NCBI RefSeq assembly: GCF_014644555.1 | Contig: NZ_BMKX01000007.1 | Location: 124,001 to 188,000 of the forward strand | Direction of reading: 5' to 3' | Length of the DNA stretch: 64,000 bases | Source of the DNA: Glutamicibacter ardleyensis | Lineage (GTDB): Bacteria; Actinomycetota; Actinomycetes; Actinomycetales; Micrococcaceae | In this document: in pieces, positions 17,588 through 26,498 of the stretch | Layout: each line of letters begins with the position of its first letter | How positions within the stretch are numbered: the first letter of the stretch is position 1 | Made by a program: the position numbers and the translations under genes | Notes under the pieces: model-generated | The model's database searches: none | Seen by the model: only the letters and a program-made list of their open reading frames with translations | What the model was told of the DNA's origin: nothing

Positions 17588-18427
17588 CTATCCGAGGTCT
17601 CCGCCGGCCACCGCGAGGGTTGCGCCGGTAATATAAGAGGCTTCATCGGAGGCTAGGAACACGATCGGAGCGGACTGCTCGTCCAGGGTTCCATACCGTT
17701 TGAACAACGTTGAGTCCACGGTCTGGTCAACAATTGCCTGGTACCAGGCCTGCTCCTGCTCGCCCTGTGGGGCGGGGCCACGCTTGACCTGACGTTCTGG
17801 TGCTTCGGTACCACCTGGTGCGGTAGCCACCACACGAATTCCGTGCGGTGCACCTTCCATGGCCAACGCCGAGGTAATTGCTTTCACCCCACCCTTCGCT
17901 GCCGCGTAGGGCACCCGGTTCATGCCACGAGTGGCCACCGAGGAGACGTTAACAATGGTGCCGCCACCGGCGGTAATCATCATTTCGAAGGCTGCACGGC
18001 ACATCCACAGGGTGGGGAACAGCGAACGCTGGATCTCCTTTTGAATTTCCTGTGGTGTGTAATGCTCATATGGCTTGGCCCAGATGGTTCCGCCCACGTT
18101 ATTGATCAGCACATCAATCCGACCGAATTCATCTTTGGCGGCGGCAACCGCCGCCAAGGCGCCCTCGTAAGTTTCCAGATCCGCGGTAACACTCAACGCA
18201 TGCGCCGAGTGAGCTCGCAAACCCTCTGCCACTTCATGGATCAATGGGGCTCGGTCAACCAGCACCAGGTCTCCGCCCTCGGCAGCAATACGCCGAGCTA
18301 CTGACCAGCCGATTCCCTGTGCGGCACCGGTGACCATCACTACCTTGCCGGCAAAACGTCCGGCATGGAATGACTCGGGCAAGCCTGCAGCTTTGGTCAG
18401 ATTGCTCGTGGTGTCGGCGCCGCTCAC
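17588..18427 (-). CDS. benD: Benzoate cis-diol dehydrogenase (1,6-dihydroxycyclohexa-2,4-diene-1-carboxylate dehydrogenase)
   Basis: A 279-residue short-chain dehydrogenase. The NAD-binding motif VTGAAQGIGWSVARR is at about residues 33-47, LINNVGG at about 108-114, and the catalytic Ser/Tyr/Lys set is seen in VNVSSVATRGMNRVPYAAAKGGV. It oxidises and decarboxylates the benzoate diol to catechol with formation of NADH. The ATG overlaps the benC stop by four bases, so translation is coupled. Confidence 0.92.
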   Translation of the reverse strand: MSGADTTSNLTKAAGLPESFHAGRFAGKVVMVTGAAQGIGWSVARRIAAEGGDLVLVDRAPLIHEVAEGLRAHSAHALSVTADLETYEGALAAVAAAKDEFGRIDVLINNVGGTIWAKPYEHYTPQEIQKEIQRSLFPTLWMCRAAFEMMITAGGGTIVNVSSVATRGMNRVPYAAAKGGVKAITSALAMEGAPHGIRVVATAPGGTEAPERQVKRGPAPQGEQEQAWYQAIVDQTVDSTLFKRYGTLDEQSAPIVFLASDEASYITGATLAVAGGDLG

Positions 18428-19971
18428 TTGTTCAGTTCCTTGGATGCGGCAGCCATGGTGGCCTTGGCATGCTCGTTGTGCGCGATGATCGCGGTACGTG
18501 CCGCGGTGATGTCCTGCTGTTCAAAAGCTGCCACGATGTCCAGATGGTCTTTATCCACCGCTCCATCGATCCAATGTTCTTGTCGCAAGACCTTGGCCAT
18601 AATTGCCGGTACTTCGAGTCGGGTATAAGCCTGCAGCAGGTGTTCGTTGCCCACACAGGTGAACAAGAACTCGTGGAATGCGTCGTTGGTGACGGTAAAT
18701 TCGTCGGCATTGACGAACTTTTCTCCATCGAGTGTCTTTCCTGCGATTTCTGCCAGGATCTTAAACTCTCCCAGCTGCTGCTCGGTCAACCTGCCCATGG
18801 TCAGTTCCACAATCGCCAGTTCCAGCGCCATCCGAGCATCAAACTGCGCCTGGAAAGTTGCGTGTTCCTCACCGATTTCATATTCGGTGACTGCCCTCGC
18901 AACCACTGCCTCGGCTTGCTCCACAGGGGCTGCAACCTCGGTAGCCGGCGCCGCATCTGGCAGTACCGCGAGCGCGAATTTCTCGAAGTAGAAGTTCTGT
19001 GGCTTGATGCCTTCGCCTTCGAGGTGGCGGCGGACGCCTTCGACCATTGGAGGTGGACCGCAGAGGTAGATATCCACGTCGCCCTCGGCCAGATGCTGTG
19101 GTTCGAAGTGGTTGGTGACGTAACCCTTCTTTGCCGCGGCACTATTTGGGTCGCCCACCACGGTGTCAAAGCTGAAGCCTTCGATACGCGCGGTGTAGTT
19201 TTCAAGCACGTCCAGCTCAACCAGGTCGGTGTCGGTGTTCACGCCATAGATCAGGTGGACCGGGTGTGCGTTGTCCATGCCGACAAGCTTTTCCAAGATG
19301 GACAGCAGTGGGGCCAGACCGGTGCCGCCGGCAAGCAGCAGCGACTGGCGCTTTGGTTCGCGCAAGAAGAAGCTGCCCATTGGGCCGGTGAAGTTTAGTC
19401 GGTCCCCGACCTGTGCCACGTCACGCATGTAGGTGGACATTAGTCCCCCATCGGTGATGCGGATCAGGAAGGACACCGTGCTCACCTCGGGGCCCGAGCT
19501 GAAGGAGTAGGAGCGCGTCTGTCCCTCGGAGCCGGGAACTTCGATGTTCACGTACTGGCCGGGCAGGAAGTTCAGCTCTTCGCGGTTGTCCACTTCGAGG
19601 CTGAAGGCGTAGGTCGTTTCGGAAATGCGGCGGATCTCGGTCAGCGTTGACTCGTAGACGCTCGCCGCGGTTTTAGCCACATCCGAGGTGGTGGGGATCT
19701 GCAGGACCAGGTCCGATTCCGGAACCATCTGGCAGGGAAGGCAGAAGCCGGCCTCGGCTTCGTCATCGGTCAGCGCCTCTTCGATGTAATCGCCACCGTC
19801 AAACTTGCCCGATTCACAGAACGACTTGCAGGTGCCGCAGGCGCCGTCACGGCAGTCCAGCGGGATGTTGATCCTTGCCTTGTAGGAGGCGTCGGCGACG
19901 GTTTCGCGGGGGCCAACTTTGATGAAGCGGGTGATCCCGTCCTCGAAGGCTAGGGCGACCTGATAAGTCAT
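18424..19971 (-). CDS. benC: Benzoate 1,2-dioxygenase reductase with a C-terminal FCD domain
   Basis: A 515-residue reductase. A plant-type [2Fe-2S] ferredoxin domain comes first (Cys40, Cys45, Cys48 and Cys80), then an FAD domain (RSYSFSS) and an NAD domain (GGTGLAPLLSILEKL, CGPPPMVEGVRR). This part ends near residue 340, the usual full BenC length. About 130 further residues (roughly 380-512) have the helical pattern of the FCD ligand-binding domain of GntR/FadR regulators (FDARMALELAIVELTMGRL; DAFHEFLFTCVGNEHLLQAY; DHLDIVAAFEQQDITAARTAI) without any DNA-binding part. Longer BenC proteins are known in actinobacteria. It transfers electrons from NADH to BenAB. Confidence 0.9.
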   Translation of the reverse strand: MTYQVALAFEDGITRFIKVGPRETVADASYKARINIPLDCRDGACGTCKSFCESGKFDGGDYIEEALTDDEAEAGFCLPCQMVPESDLVLQIPTTSDVAKTAASVYESTLTEIRRISETTYAFSLEVDNREELNFLPGQYVNIEVPGSEGQTRSYSFSSGPEVSTVSFLIRITDGGLMSTYMRDVAQVGDRLNFTGPMGSFFLREPKRQSLLLAGGTGLAPLLSILEKLVGMDNAHPVHLIYGVNTDTDLVELDVLENYTARIEGFSFDTVVGDPNSAAAKKGYVTNHFEPQHLAEGDVDIYLCGPPPMVEGVRRHLEGEGIKPQNFYFEKFALAVLPDAAPATEVAAPVEQAEAVVARAVTEYEIGEEHATFQAQFDARMALELAIVELTMGRLTEQQLGEFKILAEIAGKTLDGEKFVNADEFTVTNDAFHEFLFTCVGNEHLLQAYTRLEVPAIMAKVLRQEHWIDGAVDKDHLDIVAAFEQQDITAARTAIIAHNEHAKATMAAASKELNK

Positions 19972-20022
19972 AATGGGGCTCTTTTCAAAATGATGCTGAC
20001 AGCGCAGCAGGAAGTTCTTGGC

Positions 20023-20057
20023 CGTGATGCGCCGAGCTAAAGGCTCGACGCATCACG
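20023..20057 (-). promoter_or_regulatory. Hairpin between benB and benC
   Basis: CGTGATGCG and CGCATCACG pair around an inner CGAG/CTCG stem in the 112-base gap between benB and benC. There is no T-run on the minus strand. It may stabilise the upstream benAB message or trim read-through into benCD. Confidence 0.5.
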
Positions 20058-20083
20058 GGCTGACCGGGGTGTTCTCGGCCGAA

Positions 20084-20614
20084 TTAGATGTGGTAGATAT
20101 CCACTACGTGGTGGATATAGTCGTTCTTCAGCACTACCTTCTTTGCGGTGATCACAGGCTGAGTGCCGGAGTAATCAATCGTGTAGAACGAGGTTCCAAA
20201 GTAGGTGTCCACGTTCTGGTAGCGGTAGTACAGGGTGAACCAGTTGAAGCGCACCTCAACCTTGTCCCCGTCAACTGAAACGATCTCAATGTTGTTGATG
20301 TTGTGTCCGGTGCGTGGTTCAGGCAACGAGGTGGCCGAGGAACGGTCGGTCTTGATACGGAAAACACGGTCTTCCAGACCGCCGCGGTTTGCGTAGTAGA
20401 TCAACGAGATCTCGCGCTGCGGGTCTTCGGTGAGCTTGTCGTCATCGGCCCATGCTGGCATCCAGAAGGTGGCTTCCGGGTGGTAGCAATCAATCCAGTG
20501 ATCGAAGTCACGGTCATCGAGGAAGCGGGCTTCCTGGTAGAGGAACTGTGCGACATCGGCGGTGGTGATGGTGCCGTTGGACGTCGCTGCCTCGGTTAAT
20601 GCAATGGTGCTCAT
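20084..20614 (-). CDS. benB: Benzoate 1,2-dioxygenase small (beta) subunit
   Basis: A 176-residue ring-hydroxylating dioxygenase beta subunit of the SnoaL/NTF2-like fold. Typical stretches are QFLYQEARFLDDRDFDHWIDCY, PEATFWMPAWADDD and the tail VVLKNDYIHHVVDIYHI. It forms an (alpha-beta)3 complex with BenA. The ATG at 20614 (MSTIALTE) follows GAAGGGAAAATTC; the longer frame upstream is inside benA. Spacing to benA is 19 bases. Confidence 0.93.
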   Translation of the reverse strand: MSTIALTEAATSNGTITTADVAQFLYQEARFLDDRDFDHWIDCYHPEATFWMPAWADDDKLTEDPQREISLIYYANRGGLEDRVFRIKTDRSSATSLPEPRTGHNINNIEIVSVDGDKVEVRFNWFTLYYRYQNVDTYFGTSFYTIDYSGTQPVITAKKVVLKNDYIHHVVDIYHI

Positions 20615-20633
20615 GTGAATTTTCCCTTCGGCC

Positions 20634-21992
20634 TTAGTTCTGTGCTTCGCGTTCGGCTGCCAGCGCGTTGCGCATAGCCGAAAGCCAGTAGCCGTGCTGG
20701 ATGGGGTACAGTCCCTCGTCTTCGGTGCGTGCACCGGAGGCGATTGGTTCTAGGCCAATGGCCTTGGCACGTTCGTCGGCACCGGTGATCTGGTGTGCCG
20801 CGCCACGGCTCATGTCATTCCACTTCGCCGCGGTAGCCATGTAGGTCTTCTGGCAGGAGCGGAACTCCTCCAGGTCATCCGGGGTAGCCATACCCGAGGC
20901 GTTGAAGAAGTCCTCATACTGGCGGATGCGGTTGGCACGGGCAGAGTCTGATTCGCCCTTGGGAGCGATGCAATAGATGGTGACCTCGGTCTTATCTACG
21001 GCGACCGGGCGGAACACGCGGATCTGCGAAGAGAATTGGTCCATCAGGTACACGTTCGGGTACAGGCACAGGTTGCGCGAGACACCGATCATCCAGTCGG
21101 CCTTAGCTTCGCCGTACTTGGCAACCAGCGCGTCGCGCTGTTCGGCCAAGGGACGGTTTGCGGCGTCCAGCCATTCGGTCCAGAGCAGCAGGTGGCCGTT
21201 GTCGAAGGAGTAGAAGCCGCCTTCCTGCTTGTCCCAGCCGCCGGCATCCATGGTCTTGGTGTCGTTGCTCGACTCACCGGAGGCACGGCGTGCCTGAGTG
21301 GCTGCGTAGTTCCAGTGGGTTGCCGACACGTGGTAACCATCGGCGCCGTTTTCGGCCTGCAGCTTCCAGTTACCGTCATAGGTGTACGTTGAGGAACCGC
21401 GCAGGACCTCTAGTCCTTCTTCGGACTGATCAACGATCATGTCGATGATCTTTGCCGCTTCGCCCAGGTGTTCTTCCAGCGATGGAACGTCGGGGTTCAG
21501 CGAGCCGAAGAGGAAGCCGCGGTAGTTCTCGAAGCGGGCAACCTTGGTCAGGTCGTGCGAACCATCTTGCCTGAACTGCTCCGGGTAACCGGCTCCGCGG
21601 GAATCCTTAACCTTGAGCAGCTTGCCCGAGTTGTTGAAGGTCCATCCGTGGAATGGGCAGGTGAAGGTGGTGCGGTTATCGGTCTTGCGACGGCACAGCA
21701 TTGCGCCGCGGTGGCTACAAGCGTTGATGATGGCGTTGAGCTCATCCTGCTTGTTGCGCGAGATGATGATCGGCTGACGGCCGATGTTGGTGGTGAAGTA
21801 GTCACCAATGTTGGGGATCTGCGATTCGTGGGCCAGGTACACCCAGTTGCCCTCCCAGATGTGCTTCATTTCCAGCTCGAAAACTTCTTCGTCGGTGAAA
21901 ATGTTTCGGTTGGTGCGGTATTCGCCGGTTTCGGGGCTGTCAACAAGCGCGTTGTCGAGCACCTCGGATACGGCGTTTAGAGTCTCAGTCAT
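20634..21992 (-). CDS. benA: Benzoate 1,2-dioxygenase large (alpha) subunit
   Basis: A 452-residue Rieske oxygenase subunit that adds O2 to benzoate. The Rieske [2Fe-2S] ligands are Cys92 and His94 (ACSHRG) and Cys112 and His115 (TCPFHGW). The mononuclear iron site is seen in [15 protein letters not shown] (His221, His226), with the bridging Asp just before. The start MTETLNAV at 21992 is preceded by GGATGGAGCAAACCACATC. It is the first gene of benABCD, and the upstream region holds a striking repeat array. Confidence 0.94.
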   Translation of the reverse strand: MTETLNAVSEVLDNALVDSPETGEYRTNRNIFTDEEVFELEMKHIWEGNWVYLAHESQIPNIGDYFTTNIGRQPIIISRNKQDELNAIINACSHRGAMLCRRKTDNRTTFTCPFHGWTFNNSGKLLKVKDSRGAGYPEQFRQDGSHDLTKVARFENYRGFLFGSLNPDVPSLEEHLGEAAKIIDMIVDQSEEGLEVLRGSSTYTYDGNWKLQAENGADGYHVSATHWNYAATQARRASGESSNDTKTMDAGGWDKQEGGFYSFDNGHLLLWTEWLDAANRPLAEQRDALVAKYGEAKADWMIGVSRNLCLYPNVYLMDQFSSQIRVFRPVAVDKTEVTIYCIAPKGESDSARANRIRQYEDFFNASGMATPDDLEEFRSCQKTYMATAAKWNDMSRGAAHQITGADERAKAIGLEPIASGARTEDEGLYPIQHGYWLSAMRNALAAEREAQN

Positions 21993-22094
21993 GATGTGGT
22001 TTGCTCCATCCTTCATATGGGGCCCGACAGGGCGCAACCGCTGCTTGGCGGCCATTGATGGATTCAACCTTGACAGGTTATGCGCGCCATCACA

Positions 22095-22137
22095 CTAGGC
22101 ATCTGCCTAGCCTTGGCCTAGGCATTTTTACTAGGAG
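22095..22137. promoter_or_regulatory. Array of CTAGGCA half-sites, candidate BenR operator for benABCD
   Basis: Three exact 7-mers are arranged as CTAGGCA (22095-22101), its complement TGCCTAG (22104-22110) and CTAGGCA again (22118-22124). They form a 7-2-7 and a 7-7-7 perfect inverted repeat; a fourth, degenerate copy (CTAGGAG) is at 22131-22137. The array starts about 100 bases before the benA ATG, a suitable place for an activator of the LuxR/LAL type. Which protein binds is an inference. Confidence 0.6.
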
Positions 22138-22744
22138 TTTGCGCATATCAAACACAATTTTTAAAGTATTTGTTGTTTGCTTGGCACCTGCGTACCTTAG
22201 ACGGACGAAGTGCCGATCAAGGGACGGGCACGCCCTGATTCCCCACGTATCAAAGGTCAATAACCGCGCTCCCCACTGACTCGAACGCGAGACTTTCCGC
22301 TCAGAAATTTGTGCTGGATTTACCGCCGGCAAGTTGGCAGGCGGCCTAGCACGCCGGGTCCGCTGCGCGGCTCTTAGTCCGCGCCCGGTACCGCACTGTT
22401 GTCGACGGCGCTTGATATTTGCAGTGGTGCTGAACCTTTCACTCTGCGCCATCCTAGGCATTGCGTTGCCATTGCTGGTCGCCGGCCTCTTCGAAGTCCT
22501 ACGTGACGTTATATTGAAGGAATCCGTCGCAACTTTTCGTTTTTCATTGGCCTAATTCAGCCAACTATTCATACAACTTTTTACTTCGGCAACGGCCAAG
22601 CCGTTCATCTCGGTTGCCGATGGAGGCCCATGCTGGCACCGCGGGGATTCTCCTCCCCCAGCCCTAGGGTATTCTCGGCGGCCCTGCACTACTTAGTCCC
22701 GCGTTAACCGCTCCCTGCTGGCGGTACCGACCGCCGCGAGCTGA
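22138..22744. other. Long gene-free stretch before benA
   Basis: About 600 bases with no frame that I can support. A partly inverted pair, CAAACACAA (22149-22157) and TTGTTGTTTG (about 22170-22179), could be a further control site. A hydrophobic plus-strand frame around 22421-22510 (reading LNLSLCAILGIALPLLVAGLF) may be the relic of a membrane protein but has no start or family match. Confidence 0.5.
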
Positions 22745-24133
22745 TTAGTTCCAGCCGGCGGTGGCATCCCGTGTATGCACATAACGTTCATAGATTTCCG
22801 GGCGCGCTTCGCCTTCATATCTAGTGGAATCCGCAACGTTCCACGTCGGTGGCTCGCTGGCGCCGCTTAGCGCCCACGCGGCTTGCCTCGCAGCACCCAA
22901 GGCGACATATTCGGCAGTTTGTGGCACGTCTACCGCCACACCAAAGATCTGCGGCGCAATGCGGCGTACCGCCTCGGACTGCGCGCCACCGCCGATCAGC
23001 AAGATACGGCGCGTTTCAACTCCCGTCGCATCTTCCAACGCAGCCACTGCATCCCTCATGGAGCACAAGAGGCCTTCTACATAGGCTCGAGCGATCTGCT
23101 CGCGCGTTGTACTGGTGCGTAAACCATGCATCATTCCAGTGGCATCGGGCCGGTTGGGAGTGCGTTCCCCGCCAAAGTAGGGAAGCAGGACCGCGCCGCC
23201 GGAACCAGGTTCAGCAGCTAGCGCCAGGTCGGAGAATTCTTTCTGACTCACGCCTAGCATCCGTGCCCCAAAGTCAAGAACCGGTGCACCATTTAGCGTG
23301 CAAGCCAGTGGCAGGTACCTGTCGGTGGCATCAACAAATCCGCTGACCAAGCCACTCCCATCATGTACGCTGCGATCCACCACCGCAGAGGCTACCCCAG
23401 AGGTACCCATGGACACGCAGACGTCTCCGGGTTGCAGATCCAAGCCCAGAGCGGCAGCCATATTATCTCCGGTACCGGCAGCGATCTTACGACCGGTGGA
23501 ACTGCGTCCAACCATCTCGTTTGCTTCGGCCAAGCGCGGAAGAGCCACCTGCTTGCCGAGCGCCTTCGCGGCCACTTCGGGCAGGAACCGACGTTGCGCT
23601 GTCGAATAGTATCCGGTGCCCGAAGCGTCCCCGTGGTCGGTAGTCATTTCTTTGCGCCCGCCCAGATACCAGGTCAGGTAGTCGTGGGGCAAAAGGACTG
23701 CCGCCGTGCGTTCGGCATTCTCCGGCTCATTTTCACGAAGCCAACGCAGTTTCGAGGCGGTCAGCGACGCAACCATCACGCTACCGATTTGTTGCGCACA
23801 ATCGTGCGCACCGCCTAACTCTGCAATTAGCTCTTCGGCCTGCTTTGCGGAGGAAATGTCATTCCACAGCATGGCGTCGCGGACGGGGATGCCCTGTGCA
23901 TCGAGAGCCACCATTCCATGCTGCTGACCAGCCACCGATACCGCAGAGGCCCGCTCGAGAAGCCCCGCGACGCTTAGCTCCAATGCCTCAATCCACTGTT
24001 TTGGATCAACTTGAGTCCCGCCTGGATGCCCGGCGCGACCAGAAGCTACCACCTGCCCGGTCTCAGCGTCGACTAGCAGGGCTTTGCACGATTGAGTCGA
24101 CGAGTCGATCCCTAAGACATAAGTCGGTGACAT
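22745..24133 (-). CDS. xylB: FGGY-family pentulose kinase, probable xylulokinase
   Basis: A 462-residue sugar kinase. The N-terminal phosphate motif is GIDSSTQSCKALLVDAETG, then VAGQQHGMVALD and AMLWNDISS, the xylulokinase-like substrate region, and late GTSGVASAVV and RILLIGGGAQSEAVRRI match the FGGY signatures. The expected reaction is D-xylulose plus ATP to xylulose 5-phosphate. Its partner genes (polyol permease and polyol dehydrogenase) fit D-arabinitol or xylitol entry into the pentose phosphate route. It lies 2 bases after the DeoR gene on the same strand. Confidence 0.87.
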   Translation of the reverse strand: MSPTYVLGIDSSTQSCKALLVDAETGQVVASGRAGHPGGTQVDPKQWIEALELSVAGLLERASAVSVAGQQHGMVALDAQGIPVRDAMLWNDISSAKQAEELIAELGGAHDCAQQIGSVMVASLTASKLRWLRENEPENAERTAAVLLPHDYLTWYLGGRKEMTTDHGDASGTGYYSTAQRRFLPEVAAKALGKQVALPRLAEANEMVGRSSTGRKIAAGTGDNMAAALGLDLQPGDVCVSMGTSGVASAVVDRSVHDGSGLVSGFVDATDRYLPLACTLNGAPVLDFGARMLGVSQKEFSDLALAAEPGSGGAVLLPYFGGERTPNRPDATGMMHGLRTSTTREQIARAYVEGLLCSMRDAVAALEDATGVETRRILLIGGGAQSEAVRRIAPQIFGVAVDVPQTAEYVALGAARQAAWALSGASEPPTWNVADSTRYEGEARPEIYERYVHTRDATAGWN

Positions 24134-24135
24134 GG

Positions 24136-24933
24136 CTAGTCCTTCGGTGAGGTATCGGCGAGGTGAATGTTTAGCTGCAACGACTCTAGGTTCGCTAATA
24201 GCGCTGGGGCCAGTTGTTTGTCGATGACGATGTCATCGAATTCTTCCAAACCCATCACATGATAGAGCCCGGATCCCTCAAACTTACTGGAGTCAATGAT
24301 CAGAATTTTTCGTCCCCCGGTTTTCAGCAGCGCCTGCTTAGTGAGCGCTGCCTCGGCGTCCGGGTGTAATAGGGACTGATTTTTGATCGCCGTGGTGGAG
24401 ACAAAAACCGCATCCGCGGTTAGCCGCTGAGCCTGCTCGACGACCACGGATCCGAGGAAGGAGTCCGTTTCGGCATAGTATTGGCCACCCAGCCCCACCA
24501 GCGCGATGCCCGGATGCGTAGCCACGGAATTCATCAATGCCAACGAGTGAGTAATTACGGTCGAGGGCCGACGGCTTTCTAGGTGTGGGCCTAGTTCCCC
24601 AACGGTGGTGGAATCATCAAGCGCAATCACCGAGCCGGGTTCGATAAGTTGGGCTGCGGTGTTGGCTAGTTGCTTTTTGATGTGTGCGTTCAGGTGTCGA
24701 CGTAGTCTTACATCGCGTTCGGCCAAGCGCGCGGTGATCGCCCGAGCGCCGCCACGGATGCGTTCCAGACGCCCTTCGCTAGCTAGCACGTCAAGGTCGC
24801 GATGGATGGTCATGGAACTGACACCAAAGACATCAGCCAGATCTTCGACGCGCGCAGTGTGCGAGTGGTTCACATAGCGGGTTAATTCATCCCGCCGGCT
24901 CTCCGGAGGTAGCCCATTGATTCTCATCGACAC
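24136..24933 (-). CDS. DeoR-family repressor of the polyol genes
   Basis: About 265 residues. The N-terminal winged helix (VEDLADVFGVSSMTIHRDLDVL) and the following GRLERIRGGA are the DeoR signature; the C-terminal sugar-phosphate sensor domain contains VIALDDSTTVGEL and ILIIDSSKFEGSGLYH. The start is taken as GTG 24933 because GAGGAG stands six bases upstream; other in-frame starts are 24927 and 24993. It faces the MFS permease across about 180 bases and is followed by the kinase, so it likely controls both directions in response to a pentulose or its phosphate. Confidence 0.85.
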   Translation of the reverse strand: MSMRINGLPPESRRDELTRYVNHSHTARVEDLADVFGVSSMTIHRDLDVLASEGRLERIRGGARAITARLAERDVRLRRHLNAHIKKQLANTAAQLIEPGSVIALDDSTTVGELGPHLESRRPSTVITHSLALMNSVATHPGIALVGLGGQYYAETDSFLGSVVVEQAQRLTADAVFVSTTAIKNQSLLHPDAEAALTKQALLKTGGRKILIIDSSKFEGSGLYHVMGLEEFDDIVIDKQLAPALLANLESLQLNIHLADTSPKD

Positions 24934-25110
24934 GACAATCTCCTCACTCAGCTCATCATTTCTCACATATTCGATGATAGATGCTGCGCCCACACTCTCA
25001 AAACATCACAATCCAGCAATAAATTTAACAAAAAAGATGTTGAGTTTGTTTATTTGGTGTTAGATTAGTTTCGTCACGAGCGACAGTTATGTCCCACGCA
25101 AAGGAGCGCC

Positions 25111-26448
25111 ATGATCTCGGAACCTTCAAACCTCGATTCACCCCCGGCTGCTGGGGGTCGCTCAGGGCTGCTCGAGCGCATGGGCCTGCCTCGACCGCTA
25201 CTTTGGGGTTTCATTGGACTGACCCTCTTCATGATCGGCGACGGGGTAGAAACAAACATCCTCACCCCGTATTTGACTGGCGAACACGGCTTCTCCATTC
25301 CTCTCGCCGGCACCCTCATCACCGTTTACGGCGTCGCAGTGGCAATCGCAGCTTTCCTTTCGGCATCGCTCTCAGATCTGTGGGGGCCACGCAAGGTGAT
25401 GTTGATTGGCGCATCCATCTGGGTCGTCTTCGAACTTTTTTTCCTGCTTGTCGCACTGAACTCTTCAAATGTCGTGTTGGTCTTCATTGCCTACGGCCTA
25501 CGCGGCTTCGGCTATCCGTTCTTCGCGTACGGATTCCTCGTATGGATCTCCGCCACTGCAAATGCTAAGCGTTTAGCGGTGGCCATTGGTTGGTTCTATG
25601 TGGCATTCAGTGCCGGACTGCCAACCTTGGGCGCGTTGACGGCCACCGCTTCACTGGAAATTTTCGGGTTGAACTACTACCAGACGCTGTGGATCTCCTT
25701 GGCCTTGGTCATACTTGGCGCAGCTGTGGCGTTACTTGGGGTCAAGGAAAAAACCGGTCGCGCGCCACTAGTGAACAATCCAGAGCAGGTCTGGAAGACC
25801 ATGAGCTTTGGACTTCGCTTGCTAACAAGCAACCGCAAGGCATTGATGGTGATGCTCACTCGGACCATCAACTCTGTACCGACTTACGGTATGGCGGTAT
25901 TCTTCCCCGCCTTATTTGTGGATCGTTTCAACTGGAGCGTGGGGCAGTTCCTGATTCTCACCACGGTAATTTACGCGGTGAACATCCCGTTCAACCTCTT
26001 CTTCGGAGCGTTGGGCGACAAGCTTGGATGGTCCAAGACCGTGGTCTGGTTTGGAGCGATTCTCTGCGCTATCTCCATGGCGGGCCTCTACCTGGTCCCG
26101 GCCTGGGCTATTGATCACGGCCTAAGTTATGCCTACCCACTAACGCTGCTCATCGGTGCGGTTTTCGGAATTGGCCTCGCCGGCTTTGTTCCCCTGTCGG
26201 CCATCGCAGTGTCATTGGCACCGGAGCACCCAGGAGCGGCCATGGCCTCCTACAATTTGGGCATTGGCGCCGCGGTCTTCGCCGGCCCACTGCTGGTCGC
26301 TCTGCTCTACACAACCTTGGGCGCGGCCGGAATGGTGTATCTCTTCGCCGCGCTTTATCTGGTTGCCGCATTGATGTCGCACTCACTGCGTGGAACCCAA
26401 CCCGGATTTAATGGCGTCTCAGCCCCTGCCACCGAGCACGTCGGCTAA
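25111..26448 (+). CDS. MFS polyol permease (RbtT/DalT-like)
   Basis: A 445-residue, 12-helix transporter. The motif DLWGPRKVMLIG (first cytoplasmic loop) and GLRGFGYPFFAYGFLVWI agree with the polyol permease branch that includes ribitol and D-arabinitol transporters. A good ribosome site (AAAGGAG) precedes the ATG. It is followed 50 bases later by the polyol dehydrogenase on the same strand. The substrate is inferred from neighbours. Confidence 0.8.
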   Translation: MISEPSNLDSPPAAGGRSGLLERMGLPRPLLWGFIGLTLFMIGDGVETNILTPYLTGEHGFSIPLAGTLITVYGVAVAIAAFLSASLSDLWGPRKVMLIGASIWVVFELFFLLVALNSSNVVLVFIAYGLRGFGYPFFAYGFLVWISATANAKRLAVAIGWFYVAFSAGLPTLGALTATASLEIFGLNYYQTLWISLALVILGAAVALLGVKEKTGRAPLVNNPEQVWKTMSFGLRLLTSNRKALMVMLTRTINSVPTYGMAVFFPALFVDRFNWSVGQFLILTTVIYAVNIPFNLFFGALGDKLGWSKTVVWFGAILCAISMAGLYLVPAWAIDHGLSYAYPLTLLIGAVFGIGLAGFVPLSAIAVSLAPEHPGAAMASYNLGIGAAVFAGPLLVALLYTTLGAAGMVYLFAALYLVAALMSHSLRGTQPGFNGVSAPATEHVG

Positions 26449-26498
26449 GCAGAAAGCCACCCAAAAATTTCTCATTTTACTAAGGAGACCAGGAGCTC

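Noticed and set aside
18370-19398. 342-residue plus-strand frame opposite benC
   Set aside because: Cys/His-rich shadow of the well-supported benC; no ribosome site or family.
22090-22461. 123-residue minus-strand frame before benA
   Set aside because: Very Arg-rich, low-complexity peptide, covers the CTAGGCA array, no homologue recognised.
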